Shown here in pieces: positions 1-7,937 of a DNA stretch of 64,000 nucleotides (the first letter of the stretch is position 1; every line of letters starts with the position of its first letter). The stretch lies in the NCBI GenBank assembly GCA_022822545.1, contig JAJEBE010000056.1, forward strand, positions 40,287 to 104,286, in the 5' to 3' direction. Source of the stretch: Anaerolineae bacterium (GTDB lineage: Bacteria; Chloroflexota; Anaerolineae; Aggregatilineales; Phototrophicaceae). The position numbers and the translations under genes were made by a program. Under the pieces are notes generated by a model. The model was not told where the DNA came from and ran no database searches. It saw only the letters and a list, made by a program, of their open reading frames with translations.

Positions 1-513
1 CACGCGCATGGTGTTGAAAAGGGTTGCGTCATCGATCATGAAGACATTCTTGTAGGCCATGAAGAGTTTCAGGCTGGTGATGCCTTCGTCGAGCATGGTC
101 GGGATTTCTTTCATGACGGCGTCGTTGAGGTCGGTGACGGCCATGTGAAAGGCGTAGTCGATCTGGGCGATATCGCGTGACTTCGCCCACCAGGTTTCGA
201 GCCCGTCGTGCAGGCTGCCGCCGATGGGCTGGACGACGAAGTCGATGTGGGTGGTGGTGCCGCCGAAAGCGGCCGCCTTATGCCCCACGTCAAAGTCATC
301 ATTGCTGATGGTGCCGCCGAAGGGCAGGTCGAGGTGGGTGTGGACATCGATGCCGCCGGGCAGCAGGTACTTGCCGGCGCAGTCGATGACATCGTGGTTG
401 CCGGTATTGAGGTTTTGGCCGATCAGGGTGACGATCTCGCCTTCGACCAGGACGTCGGCCTTGACCATATCGCTGGCGGTGATGATGGTTCCGTTTTTGA
501 ATAAGATTCCCAT
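1..513 (-). CDS. hydA: Dihydropyrimidinase/hydantoinase, N-terminal part (gene runs off the window start)
   Basis: Hydrolyses 5,6-dihydropyrimidines to N-carbamoyl-beta-amino acids, the second step of reductive pyrimidine breakdown. The 171 visible residues begin MGILFKNGTIITASD. They show the amidohydrolase metal motif VHTHLDLPFGG at about residues 65-75 and KLFMAYK near residue 155, where the first lysine is the carboxylated metal bridge in this family. The start at 513 follows AGGAGAACAAA. The 3' end lies outside the window. The beta-ureidopropionase-type gene at 2459, semialdehyde dehydrogenase at 4574 and aminotransferase at 6531 give the following steps, which favours a pyrimidine rather than hydantoin role. 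A D-hydantoinase or related ureide hydrolase cannot be excluded from the N-terminus alone. Confidence 0.85.
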   Translation of the reverse strand, partial: MGILFKNGTIITASDMVKADVLVEGEIVTLIGQNLNTGNHDVIDCAGKYLLPGGIDVHTHLDLPFGGTISNDDFDVGHKAAAFGGTTTHIDFVVQPIGGSLHDGLETWWAKSRDIAQIDYAFHMAVTDLNDAVMKEIPTMLDEGITSLKLFMAYKNVFMIDDATLFNTMRV

Positions 514-559
514 TTTGTTCTCCTATCGAAAGGAATATCCAATTGATTTTCGCGATATC

Positions 560-585
560 GGGCGATTCACAGAATCGCCCCTACA
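560..585 (+). repeat. Family A hairpin repeat, GGGCGA...TCGCCCCTACA
   Basis: A 9-bp stem (GGGCGATTC/GAATCGCCC) closes a 3-base loop and is followed by CTACA. The stem's variable triplet is fully paired here, as in most other copies in this window. It lies between the Uma2 gene region and the dihydropyrimidinase gene. There is no T-tract, so a standard intrinsic terminator is unlikely. Confidence 0.85.
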
Positions 586-605
586 ATTCTCGACGATGCT
601 GTGAA

Positions 606-668
606 TCAGTTGAAGGCCGGGATGATCTTCTCGTCGTACTTGGTCATGATGCGCTCTTCCTGAATGCG
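606..668 (-). pseudogene. Relic of an LLM flavoprotein C-terminus
   Basis: Directly after the Uma2 stop codon the same frame reads RIQEERIMTKYDEKIIPAFN and then a stop. This matches the last residues of the LLM oxidoreductase encoded at 1368-2363 (EEERIVAEYGDKIIPAFN, stop). No start codon or body remains. It is probably the tail of a second LLM copy whose body was lost or replaced when the Uma2 gene arrived. Confidence 0.7.
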
Positions 669-1229
669 TCAAAGCTCGATGCCGGCGTAGATTTCCGCGA
701 GCGGCAATTCGCAATCCAGCGCCGGCAGCGGAATCACGGCATCCAAGCCGGCATATTCTTTCGTCTGCCAGCCGCCCTCTTGACGCGAGTCCACTTCGAC
801 ATGCGCTTGAAACTGGTCAATCACGAGATAAATCTGCAAGGAGGCGATGCTTTGATAGAAACGACGCTTTTCTCCGCGGTCACGATCGATTGATGAGGGC
901 GAGGTGACTTCGCCAACCAAGGTGGGATTCCACAGCGTTACCGCCCGTTCATCTGTCGCTGCGTTGCCGCAAACGACGCAAAAATCGGGGTAAAGATATC
1001 GCGTCGGGCTGACGCGGTTGCGCATATCGCTGCTGATGACCCGGCAGTCACTTCCTTTCAAGAGTTGCCAGAGTATGCCCATGGCATTGGCCATGATAAT
1101 GCCGTGGTGCATGGTGCCGCCGCTCACCGGGATGATCTCGCCGTCAATATATTCATATCTAACCTCGCTCGCTTCGTCGAAAGCGATGTACTCCTCGACT
1201 GTCATTTGGCGGATGCTGTCGATTGCCAT
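669..1229 (-). CDS. Uma2-family (DUF820) putative endonuclease
   Basis: A 186-residue protein of the Uma2 family, a PD-(D/E)xK nuclease-like fold of uncertain substrate common in Cyanobacteria and Chloroflexota. Visible features are TVEEYIAFDE near the N-terminus, YEYIDGEI (Glu31), the PD pair at 81-82 in RYLYPDF, GEVTSPSS with Glu107, and GEKRRFYQ with Lys121. The start at 1229 has AGGGG upstream; an in-frame ATG further upstream would add 28 residues unlike the family. The gene interrupts a metabolic locus and abuts a gene relic, which suggests it is a late arrival. Its cellular role is unknown. Confidence 0.8.
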   Translation of the reverse strand: MAIDSIRQMTVEEYIAFDEASEVRYEYIDGEIIPVSGGTMHHGIIMANAMGILWQLLKGSDCRVISSDMRNRVSPTRYLYPDFCVVCGNAATDERAVTLWNPTLVGEVTSPSSIDRDRGEKRRFYQSIASLQIYLVIDQFQAHVEVDSRQEGGWQTKEYAGLDAVIPLPALDCELPLAEIYAGIEL

Positions 1230-1326
1230 GGTCTGCCCCTTGAGTCGGATGACACTGAACGCCATTTGCAGTTTCAGTATAACCAATAAGTTCTCATCAA
1301 ACTGCAAACGCATGTATTCTGGAGTT

Positions 1327-1348
1327 CGGCGACCGAATCGCCCCTACA
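1327..1348 (+). repeat. Family A repeat, shortened copy
   Basis: CGGCGACCGAATCGCCCCTACA keeps the right arm and CTACA tail, but part of the left arm and loop is deleted. It lies between the Uma2 and LLM genes, close to the Uma2 start. Confidence 0.6.
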
Positions 1349-1367
1349 AGTTGCGTGTGGAAAGTAC

Positions 1368-2363
1368 TTAGTTGAAGGCGGGGATGATTTTGTCGCCGTA
1401 TTCCGCGACGATGCGTTCTTCCTCGCCGCACATCAGATAGATGTTGAACTGGGTCACGCCGGCTGCTTCCAGTTCTTTCAGCTTGGCGATGTGGTCGTCG
1501 ACGCTGCCGAGGATGCTAAAGGCGTCGATGATGTCCTCGGTGATGAAATCGAGGTGATCGGCGTCTTTGTCGGCGTGTTCTTTATAATCGTAGCCTTTGC
1601 GGCCTTCGATATAGGCGGTCAAGCTGGCGGGGATATCGGGGCTGTCCATGCCGTAGCGCTCGACGATATCGGCGACATGGTTGCCGACCATGGCCGGGAA
1701 CCAGCGGGTTTGTTCGCGCGCTTTGTCGATATCGCCGACCCAGACCGGCGCCGCCGACATGATTTGATAATTCGACATGTCCAGCCCCGCCGCTTCGCCG
1801 CCGGCGATGGCCTGCTCGCTGAACCACTTGACCAAGCCGGGGTCAGCCAGTTGGATGACCAGCCCGTCGCCGCTGCGTCCGGCGCCGGCAAGCGCCTTGG
1901 GACCGTAAGCCGCGATCCAGATCGGCATCTCGTAGCCGTTGGCCCAGGGGAGTTGGGCTGATGTGTCGTCGTAGGCCACTTCATCGCCGCGCACGAGCCC
2001 GCGCAGGGCATCGGCGAAGCGCTCCATATTGGCGACGGTCAGGGGCTTTTTGCCTAACATGCGCCGTGAGCTATCGCCGCGGCCGATGCCGATTTCGATG
2101 CGGTTGCCGCTCTGCACCGCCAGCGTGGCGTACATGCTGCCGGCGACTGACCATTCGCGCACGCCGGGATTGGTCACCAGCGGCCCGAAGATCATATTGT
2201 CGGTATGCGCCATGCAGAGCGCCATCGTCAGATAGCATTCGCGCCAGAGCACGTGGGAATCGAAGAACCAGCCGTATTTGAAGCCGGCGACCTCCGCTTG
2301 CTGGCAGAGAGCCACCGTGCGTTTTGGCGAGATATCGCCTTTGAATGTTATGCCGAAATCCAT
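1368..2363 (-). CDS. LLM-class flavin/F420-dependent oxidoreductase
   Basis: A 331-residue protein of the bacterial-luciferase-like TIM-barrel family, similar in length to F420-dependent reductases such as methylenetetrahydromethanopterin reductase. It begins MDFGITFKGDISPKRTVALC and contains the family strand GNRIEIGIGRGDS around 130, followed by PIWIAAYGPKALAGAGRSGDG in the second half. GGGGAG lies upstream of the ATG. Its place among pyrimidine-degrading genes suggests a redox step on a pyrimidine or ureide. RutA, the uracil monooxygenase, belongs to the same superfamily, but I cannot assign that function. Substrate and cofactor are unresolved. Confidence 0.8.
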   Translation of the reverse strand: MDFGITFKGDISPKRTVALCQQAEVAGFKYGWFFDSHVLWRECYLTMALCMAHTDNMIFGPLVTNPGVREWSVAGSMYATLAVQSGNRIEIGIGRGDSSRRMLGKKPLTVANMERFADALRGLVRGDEVAYDDTSAQLPWANGYEMPIWIAAYGPKALAGAGRSGDGLVIQLADPGLVKWFSEQAIAGGEAAGLDMSNYQIMSAAPVWVGDIDKAREQTRWFPAMVGNHVADIVERYGMDSPDIPASLTAYIEGRKGYDYKEHADKDADHLDFITEDIIDAFSILGSVDDHIAKLKELEAAGVTQFNIYLMCGEEERIVAEYGDKIIPAFN

Positions 2364-2400
2364 AAGTCAAACTCCCCAGCATAGATATTTCTTGACGTGC

Positions 2401-2426
2401 GGGCGACCCACCGGGTCGCCCCTACA
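2401..2426 (+). repeat. Family A hairpin repeat
   Basis: GGGCGACCC ACC GGGTCGCCC followed by CTACA, with a perfect 9-bp stem. It is in the gap between the LLM start and the end of the amidase gene. Confidence 0.85.
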
Positions 2427-2458
2427 ACGCTCAAATGGCGGTGGATTGGGATTCGCCG

Positions 2459-3322
2459 CTAGCTCACCGACACGGTGTCTTGCACCAGCTCGCCGTATTG
2501 GTCGGGGCGGCGATTGAAATAGAATTGCCAGGTATCGCGCACGTCCTGGATTACGCTGAGATCGAGGTCGCGCAGGATCAGTTCTTCGTCATGGGCGCTG
2601 CCCAGCTCGCCGATGAACTGGCCTTTGGGATCGCAGAAGTAGCTTTCGCCGTAGAAATCGTCGTCGCCATATTCTTCGATGCCGACGCGGTTGATCGTGC
2701 CGACGAAGTAGGTGTTGAAGATGGCGTGCGAGGTCTGCTCGATGCGCCAGAGATGCTGGCTCAAGCCGCGCGAGGTGGCGGAGGGGATGAAGACCATTTC
2801 TGCGCCGTTCAAGCCCAGGGCGCGGGCGCCTTCGGGGAAGTGGCGGTCGTGGCAGATGTAAACGCCGACCTTGCCGACGGCGGTATCAAAGACGGGATAA
2901 CCGAGGTTGCCCGGGCGGAAATAGAATTTTTCCCAGAAGCCCGGTATGTGCGGGATGTGGGTCTTGCGGTATTTGCCGAGGTAGCTGCCATCGGCGTCGA
3001 TGACGGCGGCTGTATTGTAATAGACGCCGACGCCGTCCTGCTCGTAAACCGGGACGACCAAGACCATATTTAGCTCCGCGGCCAATTGGCAGAAGCGCTG
3101 GGTTGTGGGGCCGTCGGGGACTTCCTCGGTGAAGGCGAAAAATTGCGGGTCTTGCACCTGGCAGAAATAGGGTCCGTAAAACAGTTCTTGATAGCACATG
3201 ATTTGCGCGCCTTGCTCGGCGGCTTGGTGGGTGTAGTCGATGTGCTTTTGGATCATGGATTCTTTGTCGCCGGTCCATGCCGCTTGGAGGAGGGCGGCGC
3301 GTACGATTCGATTGTCGGTCAT
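2459..3322 (-). CDS. Carbon-nitrogen hydrolase (nitrilase superfamily), probable beta-ureidopropionase
   Basis: A 287-residue cytosolic amidase. The nitrilase triad is visible as Glu46 (CYQELFYGPYF), Lys120 (GKYRKTHIPH) and Cys157 (VYICHDRHFPEG). The length and these motifs fit N-carbamoyl-amino-acid or N-carbamoylputrescine amidases. With dihydropyrimidinase two genes downstream on the same strand, the likely substrate is N-carbamoyl-beta-alanine, giving beta-alanine, CO2 and ammonia. AAGGA precedes the ATG. N-carbamoylputrescine remains an alternative substrate. Confidence 0.82.
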   Translation of the reverse strand: MTDNRIVRAALLQAAWTGDKESMIQKHIDYTHQAAEQGAQIMCYQELFYGPYFCQVQDPQFFAFTEEVPDGPTTQRFCQLAAELNMVLVVPVYEQDGVGVYYNTAAVIDADGSYLGKYRKTHIPHIPGFWEKFYFRPGNLGYPVFDTAVGKVGVYICHDRHFPEGARALGLNGAEMVFIPSATSRGLSQHLWRIEQTSHAIFNTYFVGTINRVGIEEYGDDDFYGESYFCDPKGQFIGELGSAHDEELILRDLDLSVIQDVRDTWQFYFNRRPDQYGELVQDTVSVS

Positions 3323-3349
3323 GGGGGTGTCCTTTCTCGATCTTGGTAT

Positions 3350-3712
3350 TTAGAGATATTCGAAACGGTTTTCCATCATGTCTGCTGTGTAGTGCTCAGC
3401 CATTGCTGCGAGACTTTTAATTACATAACCGATTTCGGAATGGGTGTGTACAAAATAGGCGATTCCCGCGTGTGGGATGCCTGACTTGGCAATGTCAACG
3501 AAATGCTTGTCATAGGTGCACATTACGCGACCCACTGATGTAGCATACTTAAGAAGCACCACATCGTCTTCTCCAGGTGGGTGGGTTTCATGCGCGGTAA
3601 TCACGTCGATGCCGCGCCTACTAAGTTGCTCGGCAACCGCAGCTTCCATGTTTGCGTCAAGGAAAAATCGAATTTTCTGGTTTGCCAAAGCCTTCGGCCT
3701 TAAGTTCCTCAC
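3350..3712 (-). CDS. DUF5615 PIN-like protein, putative toxin
   Basis: About 120 residues with the pattern of DUF5615 (Mut7-C-like PIN-fold) proteins: IRFFLDANMEAAVAEQLSRRG at the N-terminus with Asp19, PPGEDDVVLLKYA with acidic residues near 49-50, and CTYDKHF with Asp68. These proteins are thought to act as RNases paired with a small DUF433 antitoxin, and that gene lies immediately upstream. The given start overlaps the antitoxin gene by 56 bp. A TTG eight codons further in would reduce the overlap, so the true start is uncertain. Toxin activity is inferred, not shown. Confidence 0.75.
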   Translation of the reverse strand: MRNLRPKALANQKIRFFLDANMEAAVAEQLSRRGIDVITAHETHPPGEDDVVLLKYATSVGRVMCTYDKHFVDIAKSGIPHAGIAYFVHTHSEIGYVIKSLAAMAEHYTADMMENRFEYL

Positions 3713-3959
3713 CTATACGAATGTCTTCGCGGATGTCCGCATCTATCTCAGCCTTGTTTTCGTGATAATAGGCCAAGGCTGTATATACTTGGGCAAGTGT
3801 GAGTTTGAAGCTTTCCGCGATTTGCTCAGGGTCACGGTTGCCATAACGTTGAAGACGCACTACATCAAGTACACGTATGCCTGTGCCTACGATGCAAGGG
3901 TGCCCGCCGCGAACCTTCGGATCGCGATAGATCAACTCTATTTTTTCTAATGTTCGCAT
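3657..3959 (-). CDS. DUF433 family protein, putative antitoxin
   Basis: A 100-residue protein beginning MRTLEKIELIYRDPKVRGG, with the DUF433 features HPCIVGTGIRVLDVV and the helical LAQVYTALAYYHENKAEIDADI. In characterised pairs this wHTH-like domain is the antitoxin and DNA-binding partner of a PIN-like toxin. The start at 3959 is preferred because GGAG lies 6 bases upstream; an ATG four codons earlier has no such site. It overlaps the DUF5615 gene, so the two are probably translated together. A decayed copy of the same pair lies just upstream. Confidence 0.78.
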   Translation of the reverse strand: MRTLEKIELIYRDPKVRGGHPCIVGTGIRVLDVVRLQRYGNRDPEQIAESFKLTLAQVYTALAYYHENKAEIDADIREDIRIGEELKAEGFGKPENSIFP

Positions 3960-3980
3960 GGGAGTCTCCATATCCGTTAG

Positions 3981-4034
3981 TTACGTTGCAACAACGACAG
4001 GAATATTCTCGTCCAGGTAGAAGCGGAGCTTAGA
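3981..4034 (-). pseudogene. Relic of a second DUF5615 toxin gene, N-terminus only
   Basis: After the DUF433 relic the minus strand reads SKLRFYLDENIPVVVAT and then a stop. This is the conserved N-terminal strand of DUF5615 proteins (compare IRFFLDANMEAAV in the intact neighbour). Everything after about 17 residues is missing, and the intact antitoxin gene begins 22 bases further on. It is therefore a truncated toxin. Confidence 0.65.
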
Positions 4035-4165
4035 CTGGGACAAGCCCCGCCTCCCGCCTTTCTTTCAGATAGCGCTCATATTCGATTTCAGCGTCAATTT
4101 CGGTTGGGCGTTCATGATAGTAAGCCAACGCGCCATATCAAATTGATGCTTTCGATTGTTCTCAT
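4030..4165 (-). pseudogene. Relic of a second DUF433 antitoxin gene with an internal frameshifting deletion
   Basis: A normal start with GGAGG upstream reads MRTIESINLI, like MRTLEKIELI of the intact antitoxin. The reading then jumps frame to YGALAYYHERPTEIDAEI and ends REAGLVPV, stop, equivalent to the C-terminal half of the intact protein. Roughly 35-40 codons are missing between the parts. Together with the truncated DUF5615 fragment it is the remnant of a complete second cassette. Confidence 0.7.
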
Positions 4166-4181
4166 GATCGCCTCCATGAGT

Positions 4182-4202
4182 GGGCGACCCAGTGGATCGC
4201 CC
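4182..4202 (+). repeat. Family A hairpin repeat, drifted copy
   Basis: GGGCGACCC AGT GGATCGCCC followed by TTATA instead of CTACA. The stem has one mismatch and the tail has drifted, so it is an older copy. It separates the toxin-antitoxin relics from the metabolic genes. Confidence 0.75.
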
Positions 4203-4218
4203 TTATATCGTTCGCGAC

Positions 4219-4569
4219 TTAGCGAGCGTGTTCCTTGCCGCAGCGCTCGAGGGCGCGCTGGGCGGCTCGCACGTTGATCTTGGGGGCGACATCGGCATAG
4301 AAGCGCGCCGCCACCTGCGCCGCCGCCGCTTGACCGGCCGGAGAGTTATCGCTCAGGTCGAGGGCGTAATCGTCCGCGTTTAAGCCTTCAATCGGCTCGA
4401 GGGTGATTTCGACCACATTTTCCCGCCGCGCTCGCTCCAGCTTCCGCCGCCGCTTGTCGGCCGCTTTGGCTTTGGCCGCTTCGCCGATGCCGGCATACCA
4501 ATCGCTGAACTGCGCCTCCAAGTCAATCGCGTGACTGAGAATCGCGCCGAAGGTATTGAGTGAGGACAT
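4219..4569 (-). CDS. Small hypothetical protein, coupled to the semialdehyde dehydrogenase gene
   Basis: A 116-residue protein beginning MSSLNTFGAILSHAIDLE. It is mostly helical, with an alanine/lysine/arginine-rich middle (AAKAKAADKRRRKLERARR) that could form a coiled coil, and ends CGKEHAR. It has no signal peptide, membrane segment or family I recognise. Its ATG lies 4 bases after the dehydrogenase stop, so it is probably translated from the same mRNA. A role linked to the aldehyde dehydrogenase is inferred from position only. Confidence 0.55.
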   Translation of the reverse strand: MSSLNTFGAILSHAIDLEAQFSDWYAGIGEAAKAKAADKRRRKLERARRENVVEITLEPIEGLNADDYALDLSDNSPAGQAAAAQVAARFYADVAPKINVRAAQRALERCGKEHAR

Positions 4570-4573
4570 CGCG

Positions 4574-6025
4574 CTAGACCCAGCGCTCGATGACAATCTT
4601 GCGCTCGGTATAGAATTCGATGGAGTCCATGCCTTGGCCGTGCAAATCGCCGAAGAAGGAATCCTTCTGGCCGCCGAAGGGGAAGGAGGCCGATGGCGCC
4701 GCCACGCCGATATTGACGCCGATATTGCCGGCATTGATGCTGTATTTGAATTCGCGGGCGTGCTTGCCGTTGTTGGTGAAGATGCTGGCGGCATTGCCAT
4801 AGCGGCTCTGATTGATGATATCGACCGCTTCGTCAAAGCTGTCGGCTTTCATCAGCGAAAGGACGGGCCCGAAGACTTCCTCGTTCGCCATTGTCGTATC
4901 CGGCTGCACATCGGCGATCAGCGTGGGGCCAACCCAGGAGCCCTGTTCGTAGCCGTCGACGTGGAAGCCGCGCCCGTCCACGACGATTTCGGCGCCTTCG
5001 CCTTCGCTCTGCCCGATCATGGACTCGATGCGTTCTACCGCCGAGTCGCTGATGACCGTGCCCATTTGGGTCGTCTCGTCCAGGCCGTAGCCGACTTTGA
5101 GCCCCGCGACGCGTTTCGCCAGTTCGTCCTTGAGTTGGTCATAGGCATCGCCGACGCCGACGGCGACCGCCGCCGCCAGGCAGCGCTGCCCGGCGCAGCC
5201 ATAAGCCGCGCCCAAGATATTGCTGACGCTGGCTTCGATATTGGCATCGGGCATGACGGCGATGTAATTCTTGGCGCCGCCTTGGGCTTGGACGCGCTTG
5301 CCGTTGCGGGTGCAGGTCTCGTAGATGATCTTCGCCACCGGGCTTGAGCCGACGAATGAGACGCCGGTCACATCGGGATGCTCCATCAAGGCGGTCGCCG
5401 ATGTTACGCCACCGTTGACCAGATTGACGACGCCTTCGGGCAGGTCCAGCTCATCCAGCATCTCGAAGAGGTATTCGGTGCTGAGCGGCGTCTGCGGCGA
5501 CGGCTTCAGGATGAAGGTATTGCCGCAGGCGATTGCCGTGGGCAAGAACCAGAGCGGGACCATGAAGGGGAAATTGAAGGGCGTGATGGCGGCGAAAACG
5601 CCGGCCGGTTGGCGCACGGTCGTTTCGTCGATGCCGGAACTGATATCTTCCAAGCCATCGCTGCGCATGAGCACTGGCACGCTCATGGCGAAGTCGATGC
5701 TTTCGACGCCGCGGCGCACTTCGCCGCGCGCTTCATCCATCGTCTTGCCGTGTTCGCGCACGACGATCCGCGAGATCTCCTCGAAATTGTCTTCGACCAT
5801 CACCTTGAAATGGTGCATATACTGGGCGCGAACCAAGACCGGCGTGCTGCGCCATTCGTCAAAGGCTTCGCGGGCCGCGCTCACGGCCGCATCCACATCG
5901 GCGCTGGTCGAATCGGGACAATGCGCCAGCAGTTCGCAAGTCGCCGGATCATGCACTGGGATGAGATCGGCCGAGCCCGATTCAAGCCATTCGCCATCTA
6001 CATAGTTTTTGATTATCCTGCTCAT
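4574..6025 (-). CDS. mmsA: CoA-acylating (methyl)malonate-semialdehyde dehydrogenase
   Basis: A 483-residue NAD-dependent aldehyde dehydrogenase. Visible are the TPFNFP oxyanion-hole Asn151, the nucleotide-binding FVGSSPVAKIIY near 224-235, GGAKN at 249-253 (the MmsA-type sequence that replaces the usual catalytic glutamate motif), and the nucleophile Cys282 in AGQRCLA. Known family enzymes convert malonate or methylmalonate semialdehyde to acetyl- or propionyl-CoA plus CO2. Here it would finish beta-alanine breakdown after transamination. The start at 6025 is chosen because AAGGAG lies 7 bases upstream; an in-frame ATG five codons earlier has no better site. Confidence 0.9.
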   Translation of the reverse strand: MSRIIKNYVDGEWLESGSADLIPVHDPATCELLAHCPDSTSADVDAAVSAAREAFDEWRSTPVLVRAQYMHHFKVMVEDNFEEISRIVVREHGKTMDEARGEVRRGVESIDFAMSVPVLMRSDGLEDISSGIDETTVRQPAGVFAAITPFNFPFMVPLWFLPTAIACGNTFILKPSPQTPLSTEYLFEMLDELDLPEGVVNLVNGGVTSATALMEHPDVTGVSFVGSSPVAKIIYETCTRNGKRVQAQGGAKNYIAVMPDANIEASVSNILGAAYGCAGQRCLAAAVAVGVGDAYDQLKDELAKRVAGLKVGYGLDETTQMGTVISDSAVERIESMIGQSEGEGAEIVVDGRGFHVDGYEQGSWVGPTLIADVQPDTTMANEEVFGPVLSLMKADSFDEAVDIINQSRYGNAASIFTNNGKHAREFKYSINAGNIGVNIGVAAPSASFPFGGQKDSFFGDLHGQGMDSIEFYTERKIVIERWV

Positions 6026-6076
6026 TTGACGCTCCTTCATTCAATCTTGCACAATCTTGCAGTTCTCGGTGGTTCC

Positions 6077-6178
6077 AAGTTAGTCATGCAAAAAGTGATC
6101 TATGAGTAGTGGCATAAGCGGAGGACTCACAGAGCCGCCCCTACAAGTATTTTCGATTTTCCCCACCTTTTTACTTTG
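6077..6178 (+). repeat. Extended repeat sharing about 100 bp with 56687-56790, containing a degenerate family A hairpin
   Basis: From AAGTTAGTCATGC through AAAAGTGA, ACTCACAGAG, CGCCCCTACAA, TTTCGATT and TTTACTTTG this stretch parallels 56687-56790. The internal family A stem has lost part of its left arm (GGAGGACTC rather than GGGCGACTC). The likeness shows that at least some hairpins travel inside a longer non-coding element. Confidence 0.7.
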
Positions 6179-6530
6179 CCATATATTCTCATTACTTACT
6201 TGGTATCACTTCTATTCGTATCATACTCGAATGCGCGGCAAAACTTGGAGTCCCTCTGCCGCTATTGTACAATCACAGGGAAGTTATATTGTACATCATC
6301 ACGGGGCAGAAGCGCGTAGGGGCGGCGAGCTGGAAGATGACGCATCGCCGCCGGATGCGAAGACCGGCAGATCTCCGAACCATCTTGTACACTTTGTAGC
6401 AATTTATCCCAACCCATTGGACACAGTGTTGTAATATGTTAGACTATAGGTTATCAGGGCGAAGAATTGCAAGACTCAGTTTCCGCTGCCAGCCAGGGCA
6501 GCCAAGCCAAGCGCCAAGGAGAGAGACGGA
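6179..6530. promoter_or_regulatory. Divergent intergenic region with three TTGTACA motifs
   Basis: This space separates the minus-strand dehydrogenase and plus-strand aminotransferase genes and must carry their promoters. TTGTACA occurs at 6265-6271, 6289-6295 and 6385-6391, so the sites are 24 and 96 bp apart. The first two are part of a repeated TATTGTACA, which suggests a regulator binding tandem sites. No convincing -35/-10 pair could be fixed. AAGGAGAG precedes the aminotransferase ATG. Confidence 0.35.
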
Positions 6531-7820
6531 ATGACAAGCAGCGCTGCAATCATGGATCGCTACAGCCAAGTAATGTTCCCGGCGACGACGCCTTATCATG
6601 GGGATAATCCGCTGGTCGTGGAGCGGGCCAAAGACCAATATATCTGGGATATCGAGGGGCGGCGCTATCTCGACTTCTTCGGGGGCATTTTGACCGTCTC
6701 GGTCGGTCATTGCAACGATGAGATCACTGAGCGGACGATGGCGCAACTGCAAAAGCTCCAGCATACCTCGACTATCTATGTCAACGAGATCATGGTGCGG
6801 CTGGCGGAGAAGGTGGCGGAGTTGACGCCGGGGCGCTTGCAGAAATGCTTCTTCAGCAACAGCGGCACGGAAGCCAATGAGACGGCGGTGCTGGCGGCGC
6901 GCATGTATACCGGCAATCCCGTCGTCATCACCTTGCGCCACGCTTATTCCGGGCGCTCGATGCTGGCGATGAGCTTATCGGCGCAGCGGCCCTGGCGCCT
7001 GGGCGGGGTGAACGATCCTTACGTTCGGCATGTGCGCAATCCCTACACCTTCCGGGCGCCGGCCGGCTTGACGGCGGAGCAAGTGGTCGATCTCTGCGTG
7101 CAAGATCTGGAAGAGACCATCGCCACCGGCACCGAAGGGCGCATCGCCGCTTTCATGGCGGAGCCGATACAAGGCGCGGGCGGCTTCATCGTGCCGCCGG
7201 AAGATTATTTCAAGCGCATCTTGCCCATCGTCAAAGAGGCTGGCGGGGTCTTCATTGCGGATGAGGTGCAGACTGGCTGGGGCCGGACCGGCGGCAAATG
7301 GTGCGGCATTGAACATTGGGGCGTCGAGCCGGACATCATGACCTTCGCCAAAGGCATGGGCAACGGCAGTCCTATCGGCTGCACCATCGCCACGCCGGAA
7401 ATCGCCGATGCCGTTCAGGGGCTGACCTTCTCGACATTCGGCGGCAATCCGGTCACGATGGCGACGACGCTGGCGACTATCGAATACATGGAAGCGCATG
7501 ATACGCCGAGGAACTGCGCCGAGCAAGGCGCGCGGATGAGCGAAAAACTTGGCGAATTCGCCGCCGAATTTCCCATCATCGGCGAGGCGCGCGGCATGGG
7601 TCTGATGCAGGCGATTGAATTCGTAAAGCCCGGCGGCATGGAGCCGGACGCCGCCATCACCGTCGCTTTCGTCGATACTTGCAAGGAGAAGGGTCTGCTG
7701 CTGGGCAAGGGCGGGCTCTACGGCAATGTCGTGCGCATCGCGCCGCATCTGAATGTAGGGGACGAGGATATGGATATCGCCATGGATATTGTCGCCGCTG
7801 CGCTGGCGGAGCTGTCGTGA
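6531..7820 (+). CDS. Class III PLP aminotransferase (AGXT2/beta-alanine aminotransferase type)
   Basis: A 429-residue cytosolic aminotransferase. The family landmarks are FFSNSGTEANE at 107-117, the cofactor aspartate Asp244 in FIADEVQTGWGRTG, and the Schiff-base Lys274 in TFAKGMGNGSPIG. Class III enzymes of this type transfer amino groups from beta-alanine, beta-aminoisobutyrate or alanine to glyoxylate or pyruvate. In this locus it probably converts beta-alanine to malonate semialdehyde, the substrate of the divergent mmsA. The 6531 start has AAGGAGAG upstream. 4-Aminobutyrate is an alternative substrate. Confidence 0.85.
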   Translation: MTSSAAIMDRYSQVMFPATTPYHGDNPLVVERAKDQYIWDIEGRRYLDFFGGILTVSVGHCNDEITERTMAQLQKLQHTSTIYVNEIMVRLAEKVAELTPGRLQKCFFSNSGTEANETAVLAARMYTGNPVVITLRHAYSGRSMLAMSLSAQRPWRLGGVNDPYVRHVRNPYTFRAPAGLTAEQVVDLCVQDLEETIATGTEGRIAAFMAEPIQGAGGFIVPPEDYFKRILPIVKEAGGVFIADEVQTGWGRTGGKWCGIEHWGVEPDIMTFAKGMGNGSPIGCTIATPEIADAVQGLTFSTFGGNPVTMATTLATIEYMEAHDTPRNCAEQGARMSEKLGEFAAEFPIIGEARGMGLMQAIEFVKPGGMEPDAAITVAFVDTCKEKGLLLGKGGLYGNVVRIAPHLNVGDEDMDIAMDIVAAALAELS

Positions 7821-7937
7821 TCGGGTCGAAGGCGTGGTTGAAGAGGTCTACCTCAGCCTCGGCCCCTCGCCGATGATTCGGAGAGGGGAGATATGTTTGC
7901 TGGATATGTTTTGCCGGAGACGAAATTCATAATTTGC

